Part shown: positions 48,563 through 57,821 of the stretch, one piece after another | How the letters are laid out: each line of letters opens with the position of its first letter | Position numbering within the stretch: the stretch's first letter is position 1 | DNA from: Pandoraea anhela | Lineage (GTDB): Bacteria > Pseudomonadota > Gammaproteobacteria > Burkholderiales > Burkholderiaceae | Assembly: GCF_902459655.1 (NCBI RefSeq) | Contig: NZ_CABPSB010000001.1 | Location: 496,001-560,000, forward strand | Length of the DNA stretch: 64,000 bases | Direction of reading: 5' to 3' | The notes under the pieces: generated by a model | Databases searched by the model: none | What the model was told of the DNA's origin: nothing | Seen by the model: only the letters and a program-made list of their open reading frames with translations | Translations under genes and position numbers: made by a program

Positions 48563-49486
48563 TCAAAGCGATTTGGCCAGCCGGTACAGCACGAATCCAC
48601 CGAAGACTTCCAGCCCCAGACCGATCGCGAGCAACCTCTGACCGGCGCCCTCCTGGAACATCGGCTCGAAGAATTTCGGGTTGAGCAACATCAACAACGC
48701 ACTCACGACGATCGGCAACGCAGCCAGCACCCAGGCCGACATGCGCGTCTCCGACGACAACGCGAACAACTCCGCCTGCGCCTGTTCGCGGTCGCGCATG
48801 AAGCCCGACATGCGCGCCAGAATCTGGTCGGCGCGGCCGCCGAAGCGTGTCGAGAGATCGACCACCGAGGCGAACAGATAGATCTCGTCGACCTGATACA
48901 CGCGGGCGATCTGTTTGAGCGCCACGTCCAGCTCGACGCCCGCCTGCACCTGGCGCACTGCCCGCTCGAGCAACTCCCGCAACGGCAGGTCCGCGTTGCC
49001 CGCCGCCGACTGGAACGCCGACGGCAAGCTGTTGCCGACGGTCAGCATGCGCACCATGCCGTCGAGGAAAATCGGTAACTGACGCACAATGTCGCGATGC
49101 CGCCGCGATGCCTTGAGCCAGTAACGGAGCACCACGCCGACGGCGTAGACGATCAGAATCACGATCGCCGACAGCGGCCCCTGCCAAACCCAGAACCCGA
49201 ACGTGAGCAACACGCCCGGGACGACCAACATGGCGTAGAACGCGGCGTCTGTCTGCGCGCCCGCACGCTCGAAGAAGAACTCCCAAGGCAACGACTTGCG
49301 ACGCGGCGCACGCGCTTCGGTCGTGTCGCTCCCGGCAAACCTCGGCGCGTTCTGCGCGAGTTGGCGTTCGAGGAACTCGCTCGTCGCCTGCTCGCGCGCG
49401 CGCTGGTGCGTGCGGCGCCAAAGCTCCAGCCCTGCCGCGACCAGCAGCAGCGCGATGCAGGCGGCCCACAGCACGAAGGGATTCAT
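48563..49486 (-). CDS. tadB: TadB, inner-membrane platform protein
   Basis: 307 residues. A GspF-like domain protein: an N-terminal helix (2-20), two central helices (about 85-125) and the GspF segment RQLPIFLDGMVRMLTVGNSLPSAFQ. Its ATG overlaps the stop of cpaF by four bases (ATGA), showing translational coupling. The frame is open upstream inside cpaF but that part is not the gene. Confidence 0.9.
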   Translation of the reverse strand: MNPFVLWAACIALLLVAAGLELWRRTHQRAREQATSEFLERQLAQNAPRFAGSDTTEARAPRRKSLPWEFFFERAGAQTDAAFYAMLVVPGVLLTFGFWVWQGPLSAIVILIVYAVGVVLRYWLKASRRHRDIVRQLPIFLDGMVRMLTVGNSLPSAFQSAAGNADLPLRELLERAVRQVQAGVELDVALKQIARVYQVDEIYLFASVVDLSTRFGGRADQILARMSGFMRDREQAQAELFALSSETRMSAWVLAALPIVVSALLMLLNPKFFEPMFQEGAGQRLLAIGLGLEVFGGFVLYRLAKSL

Positions 49487-50856
49487 CGCCGGCGTCCGAA
49501 GAAGCCACCACCGCCACCCGAATCCGGCGGCACGTTGCCTTGCTGGGCCTGCGCGGCTGCGGCGGCACTGCGCGATTGCTCCTTGAAACGTTGCAGCTTG
49601 GGCGAATGCGGCTGAAGCCCGAGCGACACCCACTTGTCCTTCTCTTCGCCGTCCGGCCCGATGACCGATTCGTGGCGAAACAACTCCTGCGTGGAGATCA
49701 CCGTGTCCGAAACCCCGGTGACTTCGGTGATCGAGAGAATGCGACGCCGGCCGTTCGACAAGCGGCCGATCTGCACGATGAAATCGAGCGCGCTCGTAAT
49801 CTGACGGCGCAGACTGCTCTCGCTGCCCTGAAAACCGGCGAAGCCCGCCAGCATCTCCAGACGATAGAGACATTCACGCGGCGAGTTGGCGTGAATCGTC
49901 GCCATCGATCCTTCATGGCCGGTGTTCATCGCCTGCATCATTTCAAGCACTTCCGAGCCGCGCACTTCGCCCACGATGATCCGGTCCGGACGCATACGAA
50001 GACTGTTGCGAATCAGATCGCGAATCGTCACCTCGCCGGAGCCGTCGAAACCGCCCTGACGCGACTCCAGCCGCACCACATGCGGGTGGTTCAGCGACAG
50101 TTCGGCCGTGTCCTCGACCGTCACCACGCGCTCGGTCGCCGGGATGAAGCTCGCCAGCGCGTTGAGCAGCGATGTCTTGCCCGAACTCGTACCGCCCGAC
50201 ACCAGAATGTTGCAGCGCGAGCGCACCGCCGCTTCCAGCAAGGTGTAGATCTCCTCGTTGAAGCTGCCGAGCGCGAGCAGATCGGAGGGCTTGAGCGGAT
50301 CTTTGCGGAACTTGCGAATGGAGACGACGGGGCCATCGACCGCAAGCGGTTCGATGACGACGTTCAGACGTCCGCCGTCGGGCAGGCGCGCGTCGACCAT
50401 CGGATTCGATTCGTCCAGACGACGGCCGATGGGCGCGAGAATGCGGCGCACGATACGCAGCAGATGCTGGTTATCGGAGAAGCGCAACGCTTCGCGCGCG
50501 AGCACACCGCGGCGCGAGACATACACGTCGTTGTAGCCGTTGATCAGAATGTCCTCGACCGCCGCGTCGGCCAGCAAGTCCTCGATGGGGCCGAACCCGG
50601 CGAGTTCTTTGGTCAGCGCATCGGAAATCTGACGCAGTTCCGCCTCGTTGATCGGAATGCGACGCAAGCGCACGAAACCGTCCATCTCCAGATCGACGAA
50701 CTGCTGAATCGCGCTACGGCTCCAGCGTCCGAATTCGGCGCCGAGTTCCTCGATGCGCGCGAGCAGATGCTCGTGCGCAGCGGTCTTGATGTCCTGAAAC
50801 TGCTGTGAATTGGCGAACGCGCGCTTGTCGTCGGCGAATTCGATGGAGTCGGTCAT
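49483..50856 (-). CDS. cpaF: CpaF/TadA, Flp pilus assembly ATPase
   Basis: 457 residues. The type II/IV secretion ATPase that powers Flp pilus assembly. Walker A is GGTSSGKTS (221-229), followed by the Asp and His boxes ([41 protein letters not shown]). The N-terminal helical domain is at about 1-100. The C-terminus ends in a Gln/Ala and Gly-rich tail. ATG 50856 is one base after the cpaE stop. Confidence 0.95.
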   Translation of the reverse strand: MTDSIEFADDKRAFANSQQFQDIKTAAHEHLLARIEELGAEFGRWSRSAIQQFVDLEMDGFVRLRRIPINEAELRQISDALTKELAGFGPIEDLLADAAVEDILINGYNDVYVSRRGVLAREALRFSDNQHLLRIVRRILAPIGRRLDESNPMVDARLPDGGRLNVVIEPLAVDGPVVSIRKFRKDPLKPSDLLALGSFNEEIYTLLEAAVRSRCNILVSGGTSSGKTSLLNALASFIPATERVVTVEDTAELSLNHPHVVRLESRQGGFDGSGEVTIRDLIRNSLRMRPDRIIVGEVRGSEVLEMMQAMNTGHEGSMATIHANSPRECLYRLEMLAGFAGFQGSESSLRRQITSALDFIVQIGRLSNGRRRILSITEVTGVSDTVISTQELFRHESVIGPDGEEKDKWVSLGLQPHSPKLQRFKEQSRSAAAAAQAQQGNVPPDSGGGGGFFGRRR

Positions 50857-50857
50857 A

Positions 50858-52213
50858 TCAGTGCTTTCCCATGAATCGGCCCAGCCAGCTCGACGATTGG
50901 CGTTGTGCCGCGCCCCCCGCATGGTGAGCGCTGAGCAGCCGCTCCACCAATGGTTGCAGCGCGCGCACGTATGGGTCGCTGCGTGCGGTATCGATGATCA
51001 GCTTGCCCTGATTGGTCGCGGAGAGCATGGCGAGCGGACGATCCGGCAACGTGGCGAGCAGCGGCACGTCGAAGCGCTTGGCGATCTGATCGGCCGCCAT
51101 GCCGTAGCGTGGGTCATAGCGGTTGAGCACGAGATGCAGGTGATCGCGCTCCACGCTTTTCTCCTCCAGGTCCCGCAACATCGAGGCCAGCGAGACGATG
51201 GCGCCTACGCTCTGGTCGACCACGAGCCACACTTCGTCGGCCGCACGCACGAGGCTGGCGACGAACGCCGGGTTCGAGAAGCCGCCGAGATCGGCGATGA
51301 TCAGATCGAAAAATGCGCGCAGACGGTCGGTGAGCGCCAGCGCGTCGGCTGCGGCCACGCTGCGCATGTCGCCCAGATCGAGCGGCAACGGCAGCACGGC
51401 CAGCCCGCTGGGCGCGTGCGACACCGCCGTATGGACGAGCGTTTCGTCGAAGCGCCGCAGGTTTTGCACCGCCTCGGCGAAGCTGAACTGGCTCTGCGTG
51501 TTGAGATAAAGCAGACCGTCGCCGGACGGCAAGCCGAGATCGAGCAGCGCGACGTGGCCGAGCAGCGAGCTGTCGAACTTGTCGTCCTTGCCTGCGGTGC
51601 CGGCTTTCGCTGCCTTGGCGGCCCGCTCCGCGCGTTCCGCGCTCGTCCCCACGGACATCTCCTGCCCGAGCTGCGACAAATGCGCGGCGAGCGTGCTGCA
51701 CCCCACGCCGATACGGGCGCCGAGCAGCACGACGAAGCGACCGTGCCGCTGGGGTGCAGACGCGGCCGTCACCGTCGGGGTGTGGTCGATCACGCGGCGC
51801 ACGACGTCCAGGGCTTCCTCGTGCGTCGAATGCATGTCGATGAAGTCGTGAACGCCGGCGCGCAGCGCGGCTTTCATACCGTCGGCGCGTACCATCGAGC
51901 CGACCGCCACCAGCGGCAGCTTGGGCGCGATACGTTTGAGCATCTGCGCGAGTTCCGCGGCCTGCGCAATCCCGCCGTCGGGCGGCTCGTCGGCGTGACC
52001 GGTCGGCTCTCCCGAGAAGTCCAGCAACACGACCTGCGGGTCGAGATCGCCGATGCGCTGCTGCAACTGCGCCGGACGTCCGGCCTCTTGCAACACGACG
52101 CCCTCTTCGCGCAAAGCCGCCGAAAGCCACTGTCCGTGGCCGGCATGAGCACTGCAAAAAAGAAAGCGATGCAACTCAGTCATGGTGTCCAGTATTCGCG
52201 TCGGTGCGTTCAT
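50858..52213 (-). CDS. cpaE: CpaE/TadZ, pilus localisation ATPase
   Basis: 451 residues. A MinD/ParA-like protein that positions the Tad machine. The N-terminal receiver-like domain (about 10-140) precedes the ATPase domain, which starts at about 160 with GRFVVLLGARIGVGCSTLAAH, a deviant Walker A lacking the usual Lys pattern, as seen in many CpaE proteins. DLGGFSNPAFVASL is the later conserved segment. ATG 52213 has AGGAG seven bases upstream. Confidence 0.88.
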   Translation of the reverse strand: MNAPTRILDTMTELHRFLFCSAHAGHGQWLSAALREEGVVLQEAGRPAQLQQRIGDLDPQVVLLDFSGEPTGHADEPPDGGIAQAAELAQMLKRIAPKLPLVAVGSMVRADGMKAALRAGVHDFIDMHSTHEEALDVVRRVIDHTPTVTAASAPQRHGRFVVLLGARIGVGCSTLAAHLSQLGQEMSVGTSAERAERAAKAAKAGTAGKDDKFDSSLLGHVALLDLGLPSGDGLLYLNTQSQFSFAEAVQNLRRFDETLVHTAVSHAPSGLAVLPLPLDLGDMRSVAAADALALTDRLRAFFDLIIADLGGFSNPAFVASLVRAADEVWLVVDQSVGAIVSLASMLRDLEEKSVERDHLHLVLNRYDPRYGMAADQIAKRFDVPLLATLPDRPLAMLSATNQGKLIIDTARSDPYVRALQPLVERLLSAHHAGGAAQRQSSSWLGRFMGKH

Positions 52214-52325
52214 TTGTGCGCTCCTTACCACCCCATCCCGCTTCTCGCCGATGCTTCACCCGGTGTCGCTTCGCCGTCGCCCAGACGCTTCGTCTGCCTC
52301 GTCTGCACTCGATCCGGCATCGGCA

Positions 52326-53708
52326 TTACTTCGAGAAGCCCGGCAGTTCGCTGTCGCTCGCGACCCCCATCAGATACGCGCCCCACACTTGACCCGGCCG
52401 CTTTTCGCGAGTGTCTCCCGGCAGCGGCAAGGCCACGTCCCGGGCAACCGGTTTGACGAGGCGCGGCGTCACGACGATCACCAGTTCCTTTTCGGTACTG
52501 TTGTACTTCAGATTGCGAAAAAATGCGCCGATGAGCGGCAGATCGCCGAGCAGCGGTACTTTGTCGACGGCGGCGGTCGTAGTACGCGAAATCAGACCAC
52601 CGATGATGAAACTCTCGCCGTCGCCGAGTTCAACCGTCGTATCGGCCCGACGTGTGGTGATCGCCGGAATCTGTGTCGACGCGATCACCACGGCGTTCGT
52701 GTAATCCAGGTCGGACGCCTCCGGCGCGACCTTCAGTGCAATTCGGTTCGGCGAGAGGATCGTCGGGGTGACGGTCAACCCCACACCGAAGGACTTGTAG
52801 ACGATTGTGGTCGTGCCCAACCCGCCGGACTGCGGCACCGGCAACTCGCCGCCGGCGAGGAAGCTGGCGCTTTGTCCCGAGAGCGCGACCAGCGTCGGCG
52901 CGGCGAGTACGCGGCCCAGCCCGTTCGTCTGCAACAGATCGATCTCTGCCGAAAGGTTGAACGCACCTCGCGTAATGGAGCCGAAGAACGAGCCGAAGTT
53001 CGATACGGACGTGCCGCCGCTACCGAAGGCCGACGCCAGTTGCGAATTCACGCCGAAGCTGCCTGAACTCGTCTTCTTCGATGCACTGAAGCTCGCCCCC
53101 AACTGATTCAGGATATTGCGGTTCACTTCCACGATCTTGACGTCGACCTGCACGACGCCCGTGTCGCCCACGGTGGAGCGATCGACGACGACACCGCCCT
53201 TGCCCGTCGCATCGACGGCTGCCGCTTGCAGGCCGCTGTGTTCCACCAGCGTGGCGGCGTGGCCCTTGATGATCGCGGCGCTGCCGCGCGCATCGACGCT
53301 GGCCCCGCCTGTGTCGCCGAGCGCGCCTTGCAGACTGCCCTGCACATGCACTTCCCAGCGCGTCGGTTCGCCGCCGCGCGGCCATGTCGACACCTGCGTC
53401 GTGCCCGCCTTCTTGCCAACGACCAGCACCGAGCCGCGCCGCCCACCCGACCCCTTGAGGACGACGATATCCGCGATTTCCGGGTCCGCGACGGCCACGC
53501 GTTCCAGCGTGCCGGCGATCTGCAGTTCGCGTTGCTCGTGAACCCCCAGCGTCAGCGAGCGCGCCCCCGGGCCGGCCGCGACCTCAGCGGCTTCGGCCAT
53601 GCGTACCGCGACGCTCGCGCCGCACGCGAGCAACGCCCCAAGGCACAACAACATTCCCATGACACGTCTGGCATCTCGTCGGGCAGTGCGAACCTGGCTT
53701 CTGATCAT
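52326..53708 (-). CDS. cpaC: CpaC/RcpA, outer-membrane secretin of the Tad system
   Basis: 460 residues. A signal peptide (about 15-42) is followed by the pilus/secretin N-domain with BON-like GARSLTLGVHEQRELQ and VAVADPEIADIVVLKG. The secretin domain lies at about 220-440 with the hallmark VPLLGDLPLIGAFFRN and VTPRLVKP. It forms the pore through which the pilus leaves the cell. Confidence 0.93.
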   Translation of the reverse strand: MIRSQVRTARRDARRVMGMLLCLGALLACGASVAVRMAEAAEVAAGPGARSLTLGVHEQRELQIAGTLERVAVADPEIADIVVLKGSGGRRGSVLVVGKKAGTTQVSTWPRGGEPTRWEVHVQGSLQGALGDTGGASVDARGSAAIIKGHAATLVEHSGLQAAAVDATGKGGVVVDRSTVGDTGVVQVDVKIVEVNRNILNQLGASFSASKKTSSGSFGVNSQLASAFGSGGTSVSNFGSFFGSITRGAFNLSAEIDLLQTNGLGRVLAAPTLVALSGQSASFLAGGELPVPQSGGLGTTTIVYKSFGVGLTVTPTILSPNRIALKVAPEASDLDYTNAVVIASTQIPAITTRRADTTVELGDGESFIIGGLISRTTTAAVDKVPLLGDLPLIGAFFRNLKYNSTEKELVIVVTPRLVKPVARDVALPLPGDTREKRPGQVWGAYLMGVASDSELPGFSK

Positions 53709-53856
53709 GGTGTGGCTGTATCGGTCACTGTGTCGGTGGAGTGGCGTGGCCCGGTTCGGCGTCGTGCCGGGACGTCACTGGATCTGCGTGTCGATGCTCT
53801 CAATTCGTTTCGTCTTCGTTCGCCCGGCGTCTCGCGGGCGCCTTGCACGCTGCTGA

Positions 53857-54888
53857 CTAATACGCGGCAGTGGAGCGCTCCGCGCCGCGCACGATCTCGA
53901 TCGTGCCGCCGTTACTTCCCCCGCCAGTGCCCCCACCGCCAGGTGCACGCGGCGCGGCGAGCGCCGGCCGGCGCTGCGGTTCGCCGGCGAGCCCCGTCGT
54001 GGCGATCCCGGCATAGGCGCGGTTTTCAGGTGACTCGAGGGCCGCCCTGGTGTCGCCTGTCAGCCCCGCCTTGCTCACCAGCACCGGCGGGGGCGCAGGG
54101 AACAGCGAGGTGTCGGGTTGGGTGTCGTCGGCCGGATTGCGCAACGCCAGGGTGATCTTGCCCTGCTGGGCGCCGAGCACGAGACGGTTGACGTCTTCGA
54201 TGGGCACGGCCACCACGGCGGAGGTGGCGGGCATCGGCGGCTGTGCAGGTTGCTGAGGCGGCGGCGCGCTCGACGCGGCGGTGGCGACCGTCGACGCGAC
54301 GCTGGGCGTGGCAGGCGGCGGTGTCACATCGTCCAGCGACGCCGTGCCGTAGGTCAGCACGCGCACTCGCGAGGCGAGCAGGCGCGCCTGCGTATCGTCC
54401 ACCAACCCGACCGTCGGGCTGCCTGCGGGCTGGTTCGTCTTCATCGTGAAGAAGACATCGACGAAATCGCCCGGACGAATGCGATTGCTGACGCCGACGG
54501 TTTCGGTGACGGGAAGCGCGACGGCGCGCTCGCCCGGCGCAAGTTGCATCGCGAGCCCGCGGGCGAGCACGTTTTGTGTCACGGGCACCCCTGCGGCGAG
54601 CGCGACGAGCGGCACGCGACCGACGACATCGGCCGGCACGCTGAAGGCAGCCGGCGTCGGGCTGTCGAATTGCGCGATCTTGACGTCCTCGGCCGTGATC
54701 GGCTTGCCGGGCGCCAATGCCCTGGCCGCCACCACGGCCGGGAAACGCTGAGTGAGCGTCTGCGTCACCGCCGAAGGCGTGGTCTGCGGCGCAGGGGCGT
54801 TCGCCGTCCCCAATCGCAACGCGAAGAGCGCCAGCACCACGCCGGCGACAACCAGCACAGCAGCGAGAATCTTGGTGGCTTTGTTCAT
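53857..54888 (-). CDS. cpaB: CpaB/RcpC, Flp pilus assembly protein
   Basis: 343 residues. An N-terminal anchor helix (about 7-28) precedes a SAF domain (VVAARALAPGKPITAEDVK, about 51-110) and the RcpC/CpaB domain (ERAVALPVTETVGVSNRIRPGDFVDVFFT). A Pro/Ala-rich insert is at about 190-220, and the C-terminus is Gly-rich. It acts in the periplasm with the secretin. Confidence 0.9.
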   Translation of the reverse strand: MNKATKILAAVLVVAGVVLALFALRLGTANAPAPQTTPSAVTQTLTQRFPAVVAARALAPGKPITAEDVKIAQFDSPTPAAFSVPADVVGRVPLVALAAGVPVTQNVLARGLAMQLAPGERAVALPVTETVGVSNRIRPGDFVDVFFTMKTNQPAGSPTVGLVDDTQARLLASRVRVLTYGTASLDDVTPPPATPSVASTVATAASSAPPPQQPAQPPMPATSAVVAVPIEDVNRLVLGAQQGKITLALRNPADDTQPDTSLFPAPPPVLVSKAGLTGDTRAALESPENRAYAGIATTGLAGEPQRRPALAAPRAPGGGGTGGGSNGGTIEIVRGAERSTAAY

Positions 54889-55069
54889 GGCTTGGGGCCT
54901 GTCGGCCGTTCAGTCACAACTTGCGGGATGCCGGCGAACCGGCGGCATGTCAATCTCCAGCGACTTCGCGAATTCGAATTCCTGACGTCCGGATCCTGCA
55001 CAACCCTCGCAACGTCCGTTTCACGCTTTCATCGTCCCAACGCGCCCGCCCCGTCATCAGCGCCGGCTC

Positions 55070-55546
55070 TCAACTGCCGCCGAGCGTCGAAGTATCGAGC
55101 GTGACCGCTGCCGTGCCGACGACAGTTGTGGGCACCAGCGCGCCCAACCCCGGCCAATTGACGGTCATCGGCTGGTTGAGCGTGAGCGTCACATGAACGA
55201 TGCATTGCGAGGCTGCCCCCGAGCCGGAAGCCGGGCACGGATACGTGGCGTCGGCCGGGAAGGTAGCGGTGACCGCCGAGGCCGACGGCCACGTCAACGT
55301 CGTATTGATCGCTGTCGTGGCGTAACTCTGGCGCTGCGCCATCGTGCCGGCGCGCAGCATCGCACGGCCAGCTTCGGAGGCGGCCTGCGTAAGCATCTGT
55401 CGGGCAAGAATATTGAGAGAGAAAGCGACGGCGACGTAGAAGGCTGGGAGCAGGATCATGAGGATGAGCATGAATTCCAGTGCCGCGACGCCGCGCATGT
55501 CCGCGCATCGCGACCCTGCCCTTGCCTGTGCCCCAGACCGTTTCAT
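55070..55546 (-). CDS. tadE: TadE-like pseudopilin
   Basis: 158 residues. The N-terminal MRGVAALEFMLILMILLPAF (about 17-36) has the TadE prepilin pattern with Glu five residues after the cleavage Gly, then a membrane helix. The rest is periplasmic, with two cysteines (YPCPASGSGAASQC). ATG 55546 has GGGGAG seven bases upstream. It is probably processed by the CpaA peptidase. Confidence 0.87.
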   Translation of the reverse strand: MKRSGAQARAGSRCADMRGVAALEFMLILMILLPAFYVAVAFSLNILARQMLTQAASEAGRAMLRAGTMAQRQSYATTAINTTLTWPSASAVTATFPADATYPCPASGSGAASQCIVHVTLTLNQPMTVNWPGLGALVPTTVVGTAAVTLDTSTLGGS

Positions 55547-55729
55547 GACGATACTCCCCGTCGCGCACGGCACGCATTATCCGTGTCTGGCGACGCATGA
55601 ACCTGCTAATTCGCGCGGCGTCGCCCGCGCCTCCCATTATTACGGCGCTGCCTTCGGCAGCACTCGTCACGACTTTCACGCGTGATGCTTGCCATGCGTG
55701 CGACCGGCGCCCTCACGCCTGAACCGCAC

Positions 55730-56209
55730 CTACTTCACGACGAGCGCCGCTGCGGCGAGATACGCCCCGTAAGGCAACCCCACACGCCCCGCCCGCCACT
55801 GCAAAATTCGTCGCCACACCGTCGAGGCCGTCAGTCGCTCGCGCCATTGCGCCAGCCCTTTCAACCGTCCGACCAACAACACCAGCGCATGCACCCCGGC
55901 CGCCACACTGGCCAGACACCAGACCGGCAGCAGCGCCGGATACCCGGCCACCAGTCCGATGAGCGCAAACAACTTCACGTCGCCTGCCGCCATCACGCCG
56001 CGCCACCAGAACGGTAGCAGTACGATCAATCCTAGCAACGCACCGAGACCGTGAACCCACAGCACGCGAGGCCCGGTATGCCACGTTTGCCAGCCGATCC
56101 ACCCCAGCGCCGGCACGCCAACACACAGCAGCCATACGTTCGGGATACGCCGCGCGATCAGATCGGTCAACACGATCGGCATGCACAGCAACCACAACAA
56201 TATCAGCAC
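55730..56209 (-). CDS. cpaA: CpaA/TadV prepilin peptidase
   Basis: 159 residues. An A24 aspartic peptidase with about four to five membrane helices. Catalytic Asp residues are in LTDLIARRIPN (about 16) and the GDVK motif in AAGDVKLFAL (about 77). It cleaves the leader of the Flp, TadE and TadF-like prepilins. It lies 55 bases after the second flp gene. Confidence 0.92.
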   Translation of the reverse strand: MLILLWLLCMPIVLTDLIARRIPNVWLLCVGVPALGWIGWQTWHTGPRVLWVHGLGALLGLIVLLPFWWRGVMAAGDVKLFALIGLVAGYPALLPVWCLASVAAGVHALVLLVGRLKGLAQWRERLTASTVWRRILQWRAGRVGLPYGAYLAAAALVVK

Positions 56210-56264
56210 AGCGCGTCTCGCCTCCGAAGCCGTGCAACACAGGCCCGAGCGTTAGCCCGGCGTT

Positions 56265-56465
56265 TCAACGCGACGCGGCCGACGTGGCTGCCGAAGTCAC
56301 CGAACTGAATGCGCTCGAGAGCACACTGCTCATGTTCGTGTACACCGTGCCGCCAATGATCACCGCCACGATGGCTGCGAGAATGCCGTACTCCAGAGCG
56401 GTCACACCCTTTTGCCGCAACAGTCGAAGCTGTCGTCCGGACTTGCCTGCGCGATTGACTTGCAT
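56265..56465 (-). CDS. flp: Flp-type IVb prepilin, second copy
   Basis: 66 residues. The leader is long and basic (about 1-19); the processing site is KG followed by VTALEYGILA, with Glu five residues after the cut. The hydrophobic helix is AAIVAVIIGGTVYTN. The C-terminus is Ser/Ala-rich. ATG 56465 has GAGGAA upstream. It is a close paralog of the prepilin at 56698-56883. Confidence 0.9.
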   Translation of the reverse strand: MQVNRAGKSGRQLRLLRQKGVTALEYGILAAIVAVIIGGTVYTNMSSVLSSAFSSVTSAATSAASR

Positions 56466-56653
56466 GATTCGCTTCCTCGCGAATACCGCCCCCACTACCC
56501 CGAATGACATCCGAACGACAGACGCCCTTCCCCACTATCCCAACTTGCCAGCACGATTCCTCGCTACCACACGCAGACCCGAGGAACGTATGCCGACTTA
56601 TCTATGACCGCTGACGTCCGCCTGCCGAGTCACGTCTTCCGACGAGCCTTACG

Positions 56654-56698
56654 TCTGTTGGGTCTGTTCGGTCTGTTGGGTCTGTTAGGTCTGTTGGT
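56654..56698. repeat. Five nine-base tandem repeats after the first flp gene
   Basis: Units TCTGTTGGG, TCTGTTCGG, TCTGTTGGG, TCTGTTAGG and TCTGTTGGT (plus strand) run up to the flp stop codon. They occupy the 3' untranslated stretch between the two flp genes. Confidence 0.75.
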
Positions 56699-56883
56699 TA
56701 CGCACCCGCCGCCGTGACCGCCGACTGAATCTTCGAGAACACGGAAGCGAACGTCGTGCCCAGGTTGGTATATACGGTACCGCCGATGATCACCGCCACG
56801 ATCGCGGCGAGGATGCCGTACTCGAGTGCCGTCACACCGCGCTCATCGCGCGCAAACCGTCGAAAACGATTACCGAGCTTCAT
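56698..56883 (-). CDS. flp: Flp-type IVb prepilin, first copy
   Basis: 61 residues. Leader (about 1-15, basic) and processing site RG followed by VTALEYGILA, then the helix AAIVAVIIGGTVYTN. The C-terminus is FASVFSKIQSAVTAAGA. ATG 56883 has GGGAGGG four bases upstream; a TTG 15 bases earlier is less likely. It is first in the Tad locus and the most probable major pilin. Confidence 0.92.
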   Translation of the reverse strand: MKLGNRFRRFARDERGVTALEYGILAAIVAVIIGGTVYTNLGTTFASVFSKIQSAVTAAGA

Positions 56884-57067
56884 ATCACCCTCCCTCAAAA
56901 AGGCGCGCGAGCGCCCGTTGGCAAATAGCAGGACATCACACCGCCCCTAAAGGCTGACGATTCAGTCCTGCCGTATCGCTTATCAACACTTGACTTTGGC
57001 CTCGGGCTCGTTGCGGCATAAGGCTCACGAACCTCTTTTACGTTGTACGCCAATATTTCTCAGGCTG

Positions 57068-57083
57068 TTGGTACAACCTTTGC
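57068..57083 (+). promoter_or_regulatory. Sigma-54-like promoter, second candidate
   Basis: TTGGTAC, five bases, then TTGC, with GG and GC ten bases apart. It differs from consensus in the -24 element (T for C). No obvious gene follows for 700 bases except a 20-codon frame at 57236. Confidence 0.4.
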
Positions 57084-57148
57084 TGCGGCGTACTATTTTT
57101 TCTGATGCTAATTTAAACTAAATCGCAAAAACTAGAGTCTTGCCTCCA

Positions 57149-57187
57149 ATCAGCCGGGCGATTGTAAAAAATCGTTACACGGCTGAT
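57149..57187. promoter_or_regulatory. Inverted repeat, possible operator or hairpin
   Basis: Outer arms ATCAGCCG / CGGCTGAT and inner arms CGATT / AATCG surround a short A-run. A GTTAC half-site is inside at 57174-57178. It is about 270 bases upstream of the first flp start. Confidence 0.45.
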
Positions 57188-57235
57188 CGAACAATACTCC
57201 AAAACTAAGCCAATCAGCGAGTGCGAGGGAAAACC

Positions 57236-57298
57236 ATGATTGGTGCGATGCCACACACGTTAGCGAAATCCACTCCACTGACTTCATTGCGTATTTAA
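57236..57298 (+). CDS. Possible 20-residue peptide
   Basis: An ATG with GAGGG six bases upstream starts MIGAMPHTLAKSTPLTSLRI and ends in TAA. It lies 150 bases after the second sigma-54-like promoter. It is short and not recognised, so it may be chance. Confidence 0.25.
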   Translation: MIGAMPHTLAKSTPLTSLRI

Positions 57299-57544
57299 AT
57301 AATTATTCATCCATTCTTTCCGTTCCGTGCCAGCCCCGCAGGCCCGGCATCACGCCGATCCCCTGCCGTTTGCCATTCCTCGATAAGAGGCGGCTCGCTT
57401 TTGCATAAAAGTAAGGCTTCCTCAGCATCGACTTCGATCCGGCATTACCCGAATCACCCACAGCGCTGCTATTGCCCGCGTGCGCGACGTATCGCTGGCT
57501 TTGACCACTAATTGGCGTTTGCATTTCGCTGCGTGACAACGTGA

Positions 57545-57583
57545 TCGTTACGTTACGTTACCCGTAACGCACCCCGTAACGGG
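57545..57583 (+). promoter_or_regulatory. GTTAC/GTAAC site cluster, candidate upstream activator site
   Basis: Three adjacent GTTAC units (57547-57561), then GTAAC at 57564-57568 and 57576-57580. CGTTAC-CC-GTAACG is a perfect inverted repeat and CCCGTAACGGG another. The block is about 180 bases upstream of the sigma-54 promoter at 57764, the usual distance for enhancer-binding proteins. Confidence 0.55.
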
Positions 57584-57763
57584 AACGCCATTCCCCCTGT
57601 TATTCGCCATTTCCCGATGGCGTTAACCCTGACTTTCCCTCTCCCTCACCCAAAGCGATCTCTCGATTCGAAAGATTCTTGTTTTCCGAAACGCAAATAA
57701 ATACAGGCTTTTCAGCCGATTGACGGAAAAACTAGAAGACTTATTCGAACCCTGAATCATCGA

Positions 57764-57779
57764 TTGGCACACCTCTTGC
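57764..57779 (+). promoter_or_regulatory. Sigma-54 promoter of the repeat-lipoprotein locus
   Basis: TTGGCAC, five bases, then TTGC: the -24 GG and -12 GC are ten bases apart and both elements match consensus. Transcription would start near 57791, about 30 bases before the ATG at 57822. Confidence 0.8.
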
Positions 57780-57821
57780 GGATATCCCTGCATCGCAACG
57801 CTAAAGATCACGAGGGACACC

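Larger units (their letters stand above)
56884..57821. other. AT-rich regulatory gap between the flp and repeat-lipoprotein loci
   Basis: 938 bases between two divergent loci, with clearly lower GC than the rest of the window. It contains two sigma-54-like promoters on the plus strand, an inverted repeat, a cluster of GTTAC/GTAAC sites and one tiny open frame, listed separately. I found no clear promoter for flp on the minus strand. No longer gene is convincing. Confidence 0.7.

Noticed and set aside
56890-57060. A sigma-54 promoter for flp on the minus strand
   Set aside because: The nearest GG and GC pairs are 11 bases apart or lack the -12 element, so I could not support one.
57303-57539. 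78-codon frame on the minus strand in the AT-rich gap
   Set aside because: It begins with TTG without a ribosome site and shows no domain or coding-like composition.
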